From contig NZ_JADKYP010000001.1 of the NCBI RefSeq assembly GCF_015354405.1, positions 124,001 to 188,000 of the forward strand: 64,000 bases of DNA, read 5' to 3'. Numbering within the stretch: position 1 is the first letter of the stretch; the number at the start of each line of letters is the position of its first letter. The translations under genes and the position numbers were made by a program. The notes under the pieces were generated by a model, which saw only the letters and a program-made list of their open reading frames with translations, made no database searches and had not been told where the DNA came from. The stretch comes from Nocardia sp. BSTN01 (GTDB taxonomy: Bacteria; Actinomycetota; Actinomycetes; Mycobacteriales; Mycobacteriaceae). This document shows positions 29,472 to 38,341 of the stretch, piece after piece.

Positions 29472-30767
29472 ATGCGGGTTCTGATCGCAGGCGCCGGCAT
29501 CGCCGGGTTGACCGCGGCGGCATGCTTGCACCGGGTGGGGATCGAGGCCGTCGTGCTGGACGCGGTCGGTGAACTTCGCCCGCTCGGCGTCGGAATCAAT
29601 CTGCTCCCGCATGCGGTGCGGGAGCTGCACGAACTGGAACTCGGTGCGGCACTGGACGATTGCGCGATCGCCACCTCCACCGCGGTACATCTCGACCGGT
29701 TCGGAAATCACATCTGGAGTGAGCCGCGGGGACTCGCCGCGGGGCACGCGTGGCCCCAATACTCCGTGCACCGCGGCGAATTGCAGGGCCTGCTCCTGGA
29801 TCTGGTGCGCCGTCGGCTCGGGCCCGATGCCGTGCGCGAAGGAATGGTGCTGCAATCGTTCGCCGAGGATGCCGACGGCGTGCGTTGCCGGTTCCTCGAC
29901 CGCGCCGCCGGCACCGTCGTCGAGGAGACCGCGGACGTGTTGATCGGCGCCGACGGCTTGCATTCCACGGTCCGCGCGCAGTTGCATCCGGACGAGGGGC
30001 GGCCGCTGTGGAACGGAATTCGAATGTGGCGCGGCGTCAGCGAGTTTCGCCCGTTCCTGGACGGGCGGACGATGGTGCTCGCGGGTTGCAATCGCGCCGC
30101 GAAATTCGTGATGTACCCGATCTCGGGTGGTGCGCACCGGCGTGGGCGTGCGCTGGTGAATTGGGTCGCGGAGGTGCGGGTGCCCGATGCCGGGGTGCAG
30201 AATCCCGACTGGAATCGCGCCGGGCGGTTGGCGGATGTGCTGCCGCACTACGACGGTTGGCACCTGGCCGGTGTCGACGTTCCGGCGCTGCTGCGCGCCA
30301 GTGCCGAAGTGCTCGAATATCCGATGGTCGACCGGAACCCCTTGCCGCGCTGGGGTTGCGGACGTGTGACGCTGATGGGTGACGCCGCGCATCCGATGTA
30401 TCCGGTCGGTTCCAACGGCGGGTCGCAAGCGATTCTCGACGCCCGCGCCGTGGCGTCCGAGCTGGCCGCGACCGCCGACCCGATCGCCGGGCTCGCGCGC
30501 TACGAACAGGTCCGGCGCGATGCCGTCAACACCATCGTGGTCGCGAACCGGGATATGCCGATGGACCGCGTGCTGCATGCCGTCGCGCAGCGGGCGCCGG
30601 GTGGCTTCGATCGGATCGAGGATGTCCTCACCGCCGCCGAACTCGCCGCCCTGGCCGACGCGTACCGCCACACCAGCGGCGCTGCCCCCGCCGGGGATGC
30701 CGACGCGCGTTACGCCGCCGGCGCTTCGGCGGACGACGGCGGGCCGTACGACTCCGAGAGTGTGTGA
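29472..30767 (+). CDS. FAD-dependent monooxygenase (PhzS/PHBH-like)
   Basis: A 431-residue group A flavoprotein monooxygenase: GAGIAGLTAAA near the N-terminus, the DG motif (LIGADGLHSTVRAQL) near residue 160 and the second FAD motif GDAAHPMYPVGSNGGSQAIL near residue 302. The last motif resembles PhzS-type enzymes, which hydroxylate aromatic rings with NAD(P)H and O2. The substrate is unknown and no pathway genes lie next to it. It starts at the ATG (a GTG one codon upstream is possible). Its last 58 bases overlap the end of the convergent acyltransferase gene. Confidence 0.83.
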   Translation: MRVLIAGAGIAGLTAAACLHRVGIEAVVLDAVGELRPLGVGINLLPHAVRELHELELGAALDDCAIATSTAVHLDRFGNHIWSEPRGLAAGHAWPQYSVHRGELQGLLLDLVRRRLGPDAVREGMVLQSFAEDADGVRCRFLDRAAGTVVEETADVLIGADGLHSTVRAQLHPDEGRPLWNGIRMWRGVSEFRPFLDGRTMVLAGCNRAAKFVMYPISGGAHRRGRALVNWVAEVRVPDAGVQNPDWNRAGRLADVLPHYDGWHLAGVDVPALLRASAEVLEYPMVDRNPLPRWGCGRVTLMGDAAHPMYPVGSNGGSQAILDARAVASELAATADPIAGLARYEQVRRDAVNTIVVANRDMPMDRVLHAVAQRAPGGFDRIEDVLTAAELAALADAYRHTSGAAPAGDADARYAAGASADDGGPYDSESV

Positions 30768-32023
30768 CCGGTGTCGAGGGCGCTCGCATGCTGCGGTGAT
30801 GCCGAACCGTTCCAGCCGAGCGACCGCAATCGGCGTCCGAGCGGGGTGGTTCCCTCGATGCGGGGCCGGCCGGTGAGGTAGATACTGCCGGGCGCGTGGC
30901 GCACCACGCCGACCACCGCGAGGGTGACCGCCAGGACCGCGACGAACAACAGCGCCGTCGCGCCCGCCGCGCCGACCGCGTCGTGCAGCCGCGGGTAGAG
31001 AGGGATCAGCAGTTCCAGCACGATCGGATGCATCAGGAAGACCGCGAAGGAGCGATCGGCGCCGTAGCGCGAGATGCGGCCGACGACACGGTACTTCGGC
31101 CGCAGCCAGGACCACCACGTACTCACCGTGTAGAGGCCGACGATCAGCGCGACGAAATAGACGGCCATGTACGGGTTGAAGACGTTGTCGGCCTGCCACG
31201 GTGTGGTGCCGTCCGCGACGGCGTGCTGATAGCACCACTCGGCGCCCGCCGCCACGAGGACGGTGCCGAGGATCAGCAGCGGGCCGAAGCGGCGCACGGC
31301 CCGGTCGACGGTGCCGATATGCCAGGCGGCGACCGCGCCGAACAGGATGTAGAACTGGTACGGCAGTACCGTCACGTAGAGGTGGTCCCACAGCTGCTCC
31401 GGCATACCGGTGAGCGTCGGCGGATGCGTGAGCGCCCACAACATGCCCGCTTGTACGAGCGCACTCGTCCCGAGTACCCACCGGTGGTGGCCGGCCGACC
31501 AGCGGACGAACCGGAGCAACAGCGGAAAAAGCAGGTAGATCTGCATCGAGACCAGCAGGAAGTACAGCTGATACCAGGCCTCTCCGGTCACGAGCTCGAT
31601 CGCCAACCGGCGTATCGCTCCCGCCGCGGACTCCTGATGAATGCCGGCGAGCACCGAATAGCCCCAGTAGAACACCGACCAGAGAACGTAGGGGATGCCG
31701 ACGAGGGCGAAGCGCCGGCGCCAGAAGTGCGGCGCGTCGAAGGACCGATCGGCGTACTGGTAGATCAGCACGAATCCGGTCAGCGTGAAGAAGGCCTCGC
31801 GGGGAAAGTGCAGCAGCACCATCACCCCGTTCGCCGACACATTGTTCGGATCACTGGATCTGTCGATCACGTGTACGGCGATCACACTGGCGAAGGTCAG
31901 GATTCGGAACAGGTTGACCTGATGCAGATAGGGCCGCGACGGCTGGGGTGGTGCGGCCTCTCCGGATTCGGTGGTGACGGAGCTGGGCGTACCGCGGACC
32001 GATGTCGCAATCGCCGTACTCAT
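30710..32023 (-). CDS. Membrane acyltransferase (acyltransferase 3 family)
   Basis: A 437-residue integral membrane protein with about ten hydrophobic segments. The family's N-terminal signature is present: NLFRILTFASVIAVHVI with the active-site-type His, then PREAFFTLTGFVLIYQY. Members O-acylate sugars, cell-wall components or antibiotics. The ATG giving MSTAIATS is chosen; the frame is open upstream without similarity. A cytoplasmic, Ser/Gly-rich C-terminal tail of about 50 residues follows the last helix, and its coding sequence overlaps the 3' end of the monooxygenase gene. Confidence 0.82.
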   Translation of the reverse strand: MSTAIATSVRGTPSSVTTESGEAAPPQPSRPYLHQVNLFRILTFASVIAVHVIDRSSDPNNVSANGVMVLLHFPREAFFTLTGFVLIYQYADRSFDAPHFWRRRFALVGIPYVLWSVFYWGYSVLAGIHQESAAGAIRRLAIELVTGEAWYQLYFLLVSMQIYLLFPLLLRFVRWSAGHHRWVLGTSALVQAGMLWALTHPPTLTGMPEQLWDHLYVTVLPYQFYILFGAVAAWHIGTVDRAVRRFGPLLILGTVLVAAGAEWCYQHAVADGTTPWQADNVFNPYMAVYFVALIVGLYTVSTWWSWLRPKYRVVGRISRYGADRSFAVFLMHPIVLELLIPLYPRLHDAVGAAGATALLFVAVLAVTLAVVGVVRHAPGSIYLTGRPRIEGTTPLGRRLRSLGWNGSASPQHASALDTGHTLSESYGPPSSAEAPAA

Positions 32024-32220
32024 AGTGCCGTGATCCGTGGGCAGGAGCACCGTCCGTCGCGCAGCAAGGTCGCCGACGAATGCGCTCGCGGAAAGGTCTC
32101 GATCATCTGCTTCCTCGAGTCGGTCGTCGCACTCCATGATTACGACCGAGCCTGTGAGGTTCCTTATCGGGCCCTTCGAGGCGCCTGAACCGCCTGGTAG
32201 CGGCGTCGCGACACGGGTGC

Positions 32221-32826
32221 TCAGCGCATGACGGGGAAGACGGCGACGGTGCTGCGCCCGGTCGCCGCCTCGATGAAACCGACCGGATCGGCGACGGCCG
32301 ACAGCGTCGACGCGGTGGCCCGCAACGCGATGTCCGGGGGCGGGGGACCGCCGACGGCGGCGATCAGATCCAGATAGTGCACGGTGGCCTCCACGGTCGC
32401 GGTCTCGGCGATGGCGCCGTAGCTCGCGCTACCCAGATGCGGATACGCCAGGCCGGTCGTGCGGTCGTGGGCGCGCAGTTCCGCGATCACCCGCGGCCCG
32501 GTCCGGGCGAAGTGCGCGGCCAGCGACTCCGGGCCCACCTGCGCGGCGCGGCGCGCTTGTTCGGCGATGTCGTCGGCCAAGGTGTGGGTGGCGCCCGCAG
32601 GCGCGTGGAGCCGCCGGATCATTTCCGCGCCGGTGGTGACCTCCGGATCCGGCACCGAAGGGCCGTGCAGGAATTCGAGTACGCCCTGATCCGGTGCCGC
32701 ATGCGCGACGAGATCCTGTACCGCCCACCCCGGCAGGCGCGTCGGCGTTCGCCACTGCGCCGCGGTGAGCGCGGTCGTGCGTCTGGCCCACGCGTGCCAG
32801 ACGGCCTGCAGCACGTCGACACTCAT
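32221..32826 (-). CDS. DinB/maleylpyruvate isomerase-like protein (TIGR03083-type)
   Basis: A 201-residue protein resembling the mycothiol-dependent maleylpyruvate isomerase N-terminal domain and the actinobacterial TIGR03083 family: W..RT..L...QW..PTRLPGWAVQDLVAH, then EATVHYLDLIAAVGG. The His residues HAAP and VHYLDL are where the family binds metal. Its start has AGGGGGA just upstream. Function is unknown; thiol-dependent transfer or isomerisation is the family-based guess. Confidence 0.7.
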   Translation of the reverse strand: MSVDVLQAVWHAWARRTTALTAAQWRTPTRLPGWAVQDLVAHAAPDQGVLEFLHGPSVPDPEVTTGAEMIRRLHAPAGATHTLADDIAEQARRAAQVGPESLAAHFARTGPRVIAELRAHDRTTGLAYPHLGSASYGAIAETATVEATVHYLDLIAAVGGPPPPDIALRATASTLSAVADPVGFIEAATGRSTVAVFPVMR

Positions 32827-32921
32827 ACGGTCCCCCTATCGATGTTCGGGGTGCGTGCGTGGCCGGCCCCCTACCGATATCACCACCGGCGTGCGGTGAC
32901 GGCAACCGGATATCGGCCGCG

Positions 32922-35042
32922 TCAGCCGCCGACCGCCACGGGCATGCTGATGCGGCGCGCCGCCTCCAGTATTCCCAGTATCCGGGAGCCCGGCAGGCCG
33001 ATGGCGGCGCCGATCGCGGCGGGGGTCCACGATTCGTCGGTGAGGGTGAGGATTTCGGCGAGCTGGTCGACCGACAGCTTGGACAGGCCGCGGCGGCGGA
33101 TTTCGTGTGCCACCGACCGGATGGCGACCTCACCGGTCTCGTCCTCCGCGGAATCCACAGCGACGGAATCGACAGCGACGGAATCGACAGTCACGGAATC
33201 CACAGCGACGGAATCGATATCGGCGAATTCCGCCTCGTCCACCTCCGTGTCTTCGGCGTGGGCGGGGTCGTCCATCGGCGCCGTGCGGTCGAGTTCGGCT
33301 GCGGCCGCAACCGGTCGCGGTGCTTCGGCGACCGGCTCGCCCAGCACCAACTGCACGGCGTCGTCCACGGCCCGCCGCGTGCGCGTCTTGCGCGGTTCGT
33401 CGGAGACGATCCGGAGCCCGGCACCGTGCGATCCCGGCCGTTCATCGGTGCGCGCGGGCGGCGCCTCGGCCTCCGTGACTTCGGTTGTCGCCGAAGCGTT
33501 TACCGTCGGCTCGTCGGCCTTGCCGGGTGCCGCGTCGGTAGAGCCGTCGGTGGCCGTCGCGCCGGTAGGGTCGTCGATCGCTGTCGCGCCGGTAGGGTCG
33601 TCGATCGCTGTCGCGTCGGTGACCACTTCGTATGCGGCGGCCGGTTCGGCGGGAGCCGGGCCCCGCGTGGTCGACGATGCGTTTGCCGCGGTCGTGCCGG
33701 CGGCTGGCGGGGTCGGTGCGGCCGAATCCTGGGGCGACGTCGCAGGAGAGACGACGGTCGGCGAATCGGCGAAAGCCACCGCGCCCTCTTCGCCGGATGC
33801 CGGAACCGGTGATTCGACAGCCACCGAAACGGTCGGTGCGATGCGCGCGGCGGATCGCGGCGGTGCAGACACGGTGTCGAGCGCTGCCCCGGCCGCGTCC
33901 ACCGTCGCAGCCGTAGGCCGGCAACTGTCCACCGCGTCCGCGAGCAGCAGCGAGGCATCCCAGCCCGCCACCGAAACCGGTTGCGGCACAGCCGTCGACG
34001 GGAGCTGTGGATAACTGGGGAATTCCGCGGTCCCGGCGGATTCGGGGAGCGGACGTGCCTCCGCCCATTCCGGAAGGTCGTCGGGCCGGTAGCTCGGGCG
34101 GTATCCGGTCGGCGGTAGTTCGGAGTCGATGTCCTCCATCGGGATGTCGTCGATGAGCTGGGCGTAGCGCGCGGAAACCCAGGCGTGCAACCAGATCACG
34201 ACGCCCACCATGACGGGGGCGACGGCGGCCTCGGCGGCGCGCGCCGGTGCGCCCGCGACCAGATGGGGGCCGGCGTTGAGGGCGATGGTGACGCCGAGCA
34301 GCGCGGTTTCCAGGAAGACGACCTTGCCGCGGTCGATATCGCGGCCCCATCGGGCGGCGGTGGTGGCGACCACCATGATGGTGATGATCGGGATCGAGAT
34401 CATGGCCTCGAAGCCGTAACTGAGCCAGTACAGCGGATCCGACATGTCGCCGCTGGGCACGAGGTTGTGCTGGACGTTCACTCCCGCCCACACCATGCCG
34501 AGGACGACGACGCCGATCAGTGCCCGCGAAGACCATTCGGCGCGGCGGAACAGTTGCGCCAGGCGCGCATCGGAATTCGACACCCGCATACGCGCCGCGC
34601 GGGCCCGCCGGTGCCAGCGAGCGTCCGCGTCGTCGGCCCGGCGCAGGGCGAGGGCGACGCGGCGATCACGCTTCTCGGCCGACAGCTGGGCCGTCACCGC
34701 GCGTTTGCGCTGCCGGCGGCGCTGGGCGCGAATCCATTCGGCGAGATCGCGTTCGGCGGCGATCTCGCGATCGGACAGTTCGGCGAACAGCGCCGGGTCC
34801 GCTTGCAGGGGCAGCTTGCCCCGCGCGGTCGCCACCCGCCGGGCCAGCGCGTCCAGCTCCGCCTGCGGGGAGTGCTCGGTGGCGCCCCGGCGCCGGGCGG
34901 CCTTCGGCGTGGCCGAGGGCGCCTCCACGGAGACCTCCCCGAGGTGTGCGCCGGCGGCGGACCGTGCGGCGGCGTGGATCGGAGGGTGTGCGGAGTCCGC
35001 CGGAGGGACGGCGGTCGTGGTGGTCGACTGCTCGTCGAGCAT
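32922..35042 (-). CDS. Large membrane protein with DUF2637-like core, repeats and C-terminal DNA-binding-like end
   Basis: A 706-residue protein in three parts. Residues 1-165 are charged, with Arg-rich helices. Residues about 170-310 hold four to five membrane helices (ALIGVVVLGMVWAGVNV, MISIPIITIMVVATTAARW, ETALLGVTIALNAG, MVGVVIWLHAWVSARYAQL), which resemble the DUF2637 family found in actinobacterial plasmid-transfer (Spd-like) proteins. Residues 320-640 are low-complexity, Ala/Pro/Thr/Asp-rich, with two repeat tracts. The last 65 residues (SKLSVDQLAEILTLTDESWTP AAIG) look like a helix-turn-helix similar to those at the end of actinobacterial mobile-element proteins. The function is unknown. 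A link to a decayed conjugative element is inference; no other transfer gene is present. Confidence 0.65.
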   Translation of the reverse strand: MLDEQSTTTTAVPPADSAHPPIHAAARSAAGAHLGEVSVEAPSATPKAARRRGATEHSPQAELDALARRVATARGKLPLQADPALFAELSDREIAAERDLAEWIRAQRRRQRKRAVTAQLSAEKRDRRVALALRRADDADARWHRRARAARMRVSNSDARLAQLFRRAEWSSRALIGVVVLGMVWAGVNVQHNLVPSGDMSDPLYWLSYGFEAMISIPIITIMVVATTAARWGRDIDRGKVVFLETALLGVTIALNAGPHLVAGAPARAAEAAVAPVMVGVVIWLHAWVSARYAQLIDDIPMEDIDSELPPTGYRPSYRPDDLPEWAEARPLPESAGTAEFPSYPQLPSTAVPQPVSVAGWDASLLLADAVDSCRPTAATVDAAGAALDTVSAPPRSAARIAPTVSVAVESPVPASGEEGAVAFADSPTVVSPATSPQDSAAPTPPAAGTTAANASSTTRGPAPAEPAAAYEVVTDATAIDDPTGATAIDDPTGATATDGSTDAAPGKADEPTVNASATTEVTEAEAPPARTDERPGSHGAGLRIVSDEPRKTRTRRAVDDAVQLVLGEPVAEAPRPVAAAAELDRTAPMDDPAHAEDTEVDEAEFADIDSVAVDSVTVDSVAVDSVAVDSAEDETGEVAIRSVAHEIRRRGLSKLSVDQLAEILTLTDESWTPAAIGAAIGLPGSRILGILEAARRISMPVAVGG
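33151..33215. repeat. 15-bp tandem repeat in the large membrane protein gene
   Basis: Just over four copies of a 15-base unit (consensus GAATC(C/G)ACAGCGACG on the plus strand) keep the frame and encode VDSVA-type pentapeptides in the low-complexity region. Confidence 0.85.
33535..33616. repeat. 27-bp repeats (ATAIDDPTG) in the large membrane protein gene
   Basis: Two near-identical adjacent 27-base units (GTCGCGCCGGTAGGGTCGTC plus seven bases) and a diverged third encode ATAIDDPTG repeats. They lie within the same disordered segment as the 15-bp repeats. Confidence 0.75.
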
Positions 35043-35235
35043 GGCGTGCCTTTCCCGGCAGCAACCGCGCTACCGAGGTCGATTACCCGAGTACTCGAAC
35101 ATATGTGTGATCGAAGTGAGAGAGTAATCGCCGACCATCGGCGCGGTCAACGCTTTCACCGAACATCAGTTCGGGTGATTATGCAAATGGGCTGTTCGGC
35201 CCGGCGATTCCGAATTACGCTGCGACACCGGAATT

Positions 35236-35994
35236 TCAGTGCACCGCGGTATGCCAGACAATGGCCGCCGCGAGCGCCCCCGCGCCGTTGAGCGACCAGT
35301 GCAGTGCGATCGGCGCGAGCAGACTTCCGCTGCGCCGGCGCAACCAGGTGAAGATCACACCGGCGGCAGCGGTGGCCAGGACGGCCAGTGCGATGCCGGC
35401 GATCTGCCCGCCGACACCACCGCCGAGCAATGTGCTCAAACCGCGGTTCCCCCTGGTCAAGCCGAGTGACGAGGCGATATGCCAGCAGCCGAAAAGCAGT
35501 GACCCGACGACGAATACACCGCGCGCGCCGGTCGCTCGATCCAGTGCGCCGTGCAGGACGCCGCGGAAGGCGAGTTCCTCCGGAATCACCGTCTGCAGCG
35601 GAATGACGATCATGGAGGCGATCAATGCCCCGGACAGGGTCGCATATCGATTGGCGAGAAAGAACGGCCGCGTAATCGGCAGAAGGGCGCCGATCACCAC
35701 CGCGCCCACGACAATCGCGACGGCGCCGAGCGCATAGAGCGTTCCGCGCCGCCACTGCCGCGGCGAAAGTCCCAATTCCGCCCAGCCGAGCCCGCGTCGC
35801 CGCATCAACAGCACGAGAATCACCGCGGCCGCCGGAACGGTCGCGATATTCGCCCATTGCGAGGTGAAATGCGCGATCAGATTCGTACCGGCGAGCACCG
35901 CCACCACGACGGCGACGTCGAGGTAAGCGTGTAACCGGCGCCCCGGTCCGACCGGGGCCGAGGATTGCGCGACCCCGTTATCGTTTCGAGACAT
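35236..35994 (-). CDS. CPBP-family intramembrane metalloprotease
   Basis: A 252-residue membrane protein with about seven hydrophobic segments and all CPBP (Abi) motifs: EExxxR in PEELAFRGVLHG, FxxxH in FGCWHI and HxxxN in HWSLNG. Related proteins process prenylated proteins or give bacteriocin self-immunity. The ATG giving MSRNDNG is chosen; the frame is open upstream. No bacteriocin gene is nearby, so the substrate is unknown. Confidence 0.87.
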   Translation of the reverse strand: MSRNDNGVAQSSAPVGPGRRLHAYLDVAVVVAVLAGTNLIAHFTSQWANIATVPAAAVILVLLMRRRGLGWAELGLSPRQWRRGTLYALGAVAIVVGAVVIGALLPITRPFFLANRYATLSGALIASMIVIPLQTVIPEELAFRGVLHGALDRATGARGVFVVGSLLFGCWHIASSLGLTRGNRGLSTLLGGGVGGQIAGIALAVLATAAAGVIFTWLRRRSGSLLAPIALHWSLNGAGALAAAIVWHTAVH

Positions 35995-36091
35995 CGCCGC
36001 CAGTCTACGTTCATCCGGGCGGGCGCGCCGTGTTCGGCGGGTCACGATCGACGCGTCGGACGCCGGTACCGCGGGCCGGCGACCATCCGCG

Positions 36092-37033
36092 CTATCCGAT
36101 CGGTTCGCCGCTCCAGCCCGCGTATTCGGTCCATGCCTGCAAGGTGCGCGTGGTCTCGAACACGCGCTCGGCCCCACTGATCGGGTCGATGAAGGCCAGC
36201 CGCGCGGCCAGCAGTTGCAGCGGCCGGGTGAAATCGTCCACGGGGCGATCGGTGAGGTCGGGATAGAAGTCGTCTCCGAGGATCGGCACCCCGAGCCCGT
36301 TCATGTGCAGTCGCAACTGGTGGGTGCGGCCGGTGTGCGGGCTCAGCCGATAGCGACCGAGGCCGTCGCGGTGGTCGATCAGCTCGATCAGCGTTTCCGC
36401 GTTGGGTTCGCCCTCGACCTCGAAGGCGCGAAGGATCGTGCGTTCCTTGACGATTCGGCTGCGCACCGTGCGAGGCAGGGTCAGCGCGGGATCGTAGGGC
36501 GCGATCGCCTCGTACTGTTTGTGGACCCGGCGCTTGTGGAACAGGGTCTGATACGCCCCGCGCCGCGCCGGATCGACCACGAACAGGATCAGTCCGGCCG
36601 TGGTCCGGTCCAGCCGGTGCGCGGGTACCAGATCCGGAAGGTCCAGATCGCGCCGCAACCGGACGAGTGCGGTCTCGAGGATGTGCTGTCCGCGCGGAAT
36701 CGTGGACAGGAAGTGTGGTTTGTCGACCACCAGCAGATGGTCGTCGCGATGCACCACGGTGACCTCGAAGGGCACCGGTGTCTCGTTCGGCAGATCGCGG
36801 TGGAACCACACCGCGCCCCCGGGGACGTAGGGCGCGTCCGGCTCGATCGGACCGTCGAGGTCGACGATGTCGCCGCCGGCGAGCATCTCGTCGATGCGCG
36901 CGGCGGGGACCCGGGGGAGCCGATGGACCAGATGGTCGCGAATCGTCGCCCAGGTTCCGTCTTCGGGTAACCGCAGCCGCGCCGGATCGAGTCCGTGGCG
37001 CTTGGGCAGCGGCGGCTGTTGCCGGCGTCGCAC
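36092..37033 (-). CDS. RluA-family pseudouridine synthase
   Basis: A 313-residue RNA pseudouridine synthase. The catalytic Asp lies in HRLDRTTAGL (about residue 143), and the family blocks LLVVDKPHFLSTIP and LSPHTGRTHQLRLHM are present. The N-terminus shows an S4-like basic region. Target (23S rRNA or tRNA) cannot be told. It is followed on its 3' side by the CPBP protease gene in the same direction. Confidence 0.92.
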   Translation of the reverse strand: MRRRQQPPLPKRHGLDPARLRLPEDGTWATIRDHLVHRLPRVPAARIDEMLAGGDIVDLDGPIEPDAPYVPGGAVWFHRDLPNETPVPFEVTVVHRDDHLLVVDKPHFLSTIPRGQHILETALVRLRRDLDLPDLVPAHRLDRTTAGLILFVVDPARRGAYQTLFHKRRVHKQYEAIAPYDPALTLPRTVRSRIVKERTILRAFEVEGEPNAETLIELIDHRDGLGRYRLSPHTGRTHQLRLHMNGLGVPILGDDFYPDLTDRPVDDFTRPLQLLAARLAFIDPISGAERVFETTRTLQAWTEYAGWSGEPIG

Positions 37034-37069
37034 GTAACGACCCTAACGACAGCGCCGCAGTGCCTCGGA

Positions 37070-37648
37070 TCAGAGGTCGCGGTCCCGCGCAGCCGATCGG
37101 TCGTCCGCCATGCGATAGTGGCCGGCCTCGAGCCGCTCCAGCACGCCGGCCGTCCACTGCGACAGGTTGTCGAATGTGCCGCTCCACAGCTCGAGCAGGT
37201 CGGCGGAATGCGGAGCTTCGTACCGAGGCGGGTAGTCGGGCTTCATGGCGAGTAGTTCGTCTCGCACCTGCGCACTGCGTTCGTGTTGCTGTCGCAGCAG
37301 ACCGATGACGTGCGATCGCGGCAGGGTGTCCATGAACGCGATACCGGCGCCGAGTTCCTCCATATCGACGCTGACCAGCGCCGCTTCCAGGAGGGTGCGG
37401 AACTCGGCGTCACCGGCCTCGGTCATTTCGAAGAGGGTGCGGCCGGGACCGGTGCTGCTGGCTTCGGTTCCGCTCGCCTGCAGTTTGCCCTCGTGGGTGA
37501 GCTGTTTGAGGGCGTGGTAGATCGAGCCCGGCTTCACATTCGTCCACGTGTCGGCGCGCCAGGACAGCAATTCGCGCCGAACCGCGTAGCCGTACGTCGG
37601 CTGCCGCAACCGGATCACGCCGAGGACGAGTAATCGCACTGTGGACAC
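37070..37648 (-). CDS. PadR-family transcriptional regulator
   Basis: A 192-residue PadR/Vir-type repressor. The N-terminal winged helix is VRLLVLGVIRLRQPTYGYAV..GSIYHALKQLTHEGKL, and the C-terminal Vir_act_alpha-like helices follow. The GTG at 37648 gives the normal family N-terminus; the longer upstream frame runs through the divergent gene. It is divergent from the VOC gene, and a TCAAATTTGA palindrome lies between the two starts, so it probably controls both. Confidence 0.87.
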   Translation of the reverse strand: MSTVRLLVLGVIRLRQPTYGYAVRRELLSWRADTWTNVKPGSIYHALKQLTHEGKLQASGTEASSTGPGRTLFEMTEAGDAEFRTLLEAALVSVDMEELGAGIAFMDTLPRSHVIGLLRQQHERSAQVRDELLAMKPDYPPRYEAPHSADLLELWSGTFDNLSQWTAGVLERLEAGHYRMADDRSAARDRDL

Positions 37649-37671
37649 GAATGGATGATAGCCTCCACTAG

Positions 37672-37681
37672 TCAAATTTGA
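37672..37681. promoter_or_regulatory. TCAAATTTGA palindrome, candidate PadR operator
   Basis: A perfect 10-bp palindrome, AT-rich in otherwise GC-rich DNA, sits in the 51-base gap between the divergent PadR and VOC genes. Its position suggests autoregulation and control of the VOC gene. Confidence 0.5.
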
Positions 37682-37699
37682 ATACCGGAGGGATGTGGG

Positions 37700-38287
37700 A
37701 TGCCCGAGAGTGCGGTGCCGTTGTTGTGGAGCCGTAAGTCCGAGCTGTCCGAAGTGCTCGACTTCTACCGCGGCCTCGGTTTCGAGGTCACCTATGAGCA
37801 GACTCGCCCCTACGTGTACGGCGCGGTCGCGCGCAGCGGGTACGAACTGCACTTCACCGCCCGGCCCGACGGCGTCGACGCGGAACTCAGCTGTTTGATT
37901 CTCGTCGACGACGTCGGCGCCTATCACGGCGAATTCACTGCCGCGCTGCGCGCGCGGCTCGGCAAGGTGCCGGCCAAGGGGATGCCGCGCATCACGCGGT
38001 TCAAGCCCGGGCAGACCCGTTTCACGATCGTGGATCCCGCGGGCAATCACGTGCTGGTGATCCAGCGAGACGAGCCGCGCGAGCTCGAGTACGGCGGGTC
38101 CGCGGAGCTCGAAGGCCTCGCTCGGGTGCTCGACAATGTGCGCATACTGCGCGATTTCAAGAACGACGACGCGGCGGCGCTGAGAGCGCTGGAAGTCGGC
38201 CTGCGCAGATACGGGCCGACCGCGACGCCGGAGGATCTGGCGCGTGCGCAGCGGGAGCGGGCGGAGTTGTCGGGCGAGTCGCCCTAG
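37700..38287 (+). CDS. VOC-family (glyoxalase/bleomycin-resistance-like) protein
   Basis: A 195-residue protein with a vicinal-oxygen-chelate fold in its first 120 residues (LSEVLDFYRGLGFEVTYEQ; FTIVDPAGNHVLVIQRDEP) and a helical C-terminal extension. Bleomycin-resistance-type members bind and sequester drugs; others are dioxygenases or lyases. It is divergent from a PadR regulator, which often senses toxic small molecules. The ATG is preceded by GGAGGG. Confidence 0.8.
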   Translation: MPESAVPLLWSRKSELSEVLDFYRGLGFEVTYEQTRPYVYGAVARSGYELHFTARPDGVDAELSCLILVDDVGAYHGEFTAALRARLGKVPAKGMPRITRFKPGQTRFTIVDPAGNHVLVIQRDEPRELEYGGSAELEGLARVLDNVRILRDFKNDDAAALRALEVGLRRYGPTATPEDLARAQRERAELSGESP

Positions 38288-38298
38288 CGTCCGCGATG

Positions 38299-38334
38299 GC
38301 GGTCCCGGGCGCGACGGCGGGCGCCCGGGACCGC
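38299..38334. terminator. Bidirectional hairpin between convergent genes
   Basis: A perfect 14-bp GC-rich stem (38299-38312 with 38321-38334, eight-base loop) lies between the VOC gene and the MTB12-family gene, which converge. No T-run follows on either side. Confidence 0.75.
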
Positions 38335-38341
38335 TCGTGCA

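Noticed and set aside
29301-31481. Minus-strand frame of 726 codons opposite the FAD monooxygenase and through the acyltransferase gene
   Set aside because: No domain is recognised; both overlapped genes show clear catalytic or membrane signatures on the other frames.
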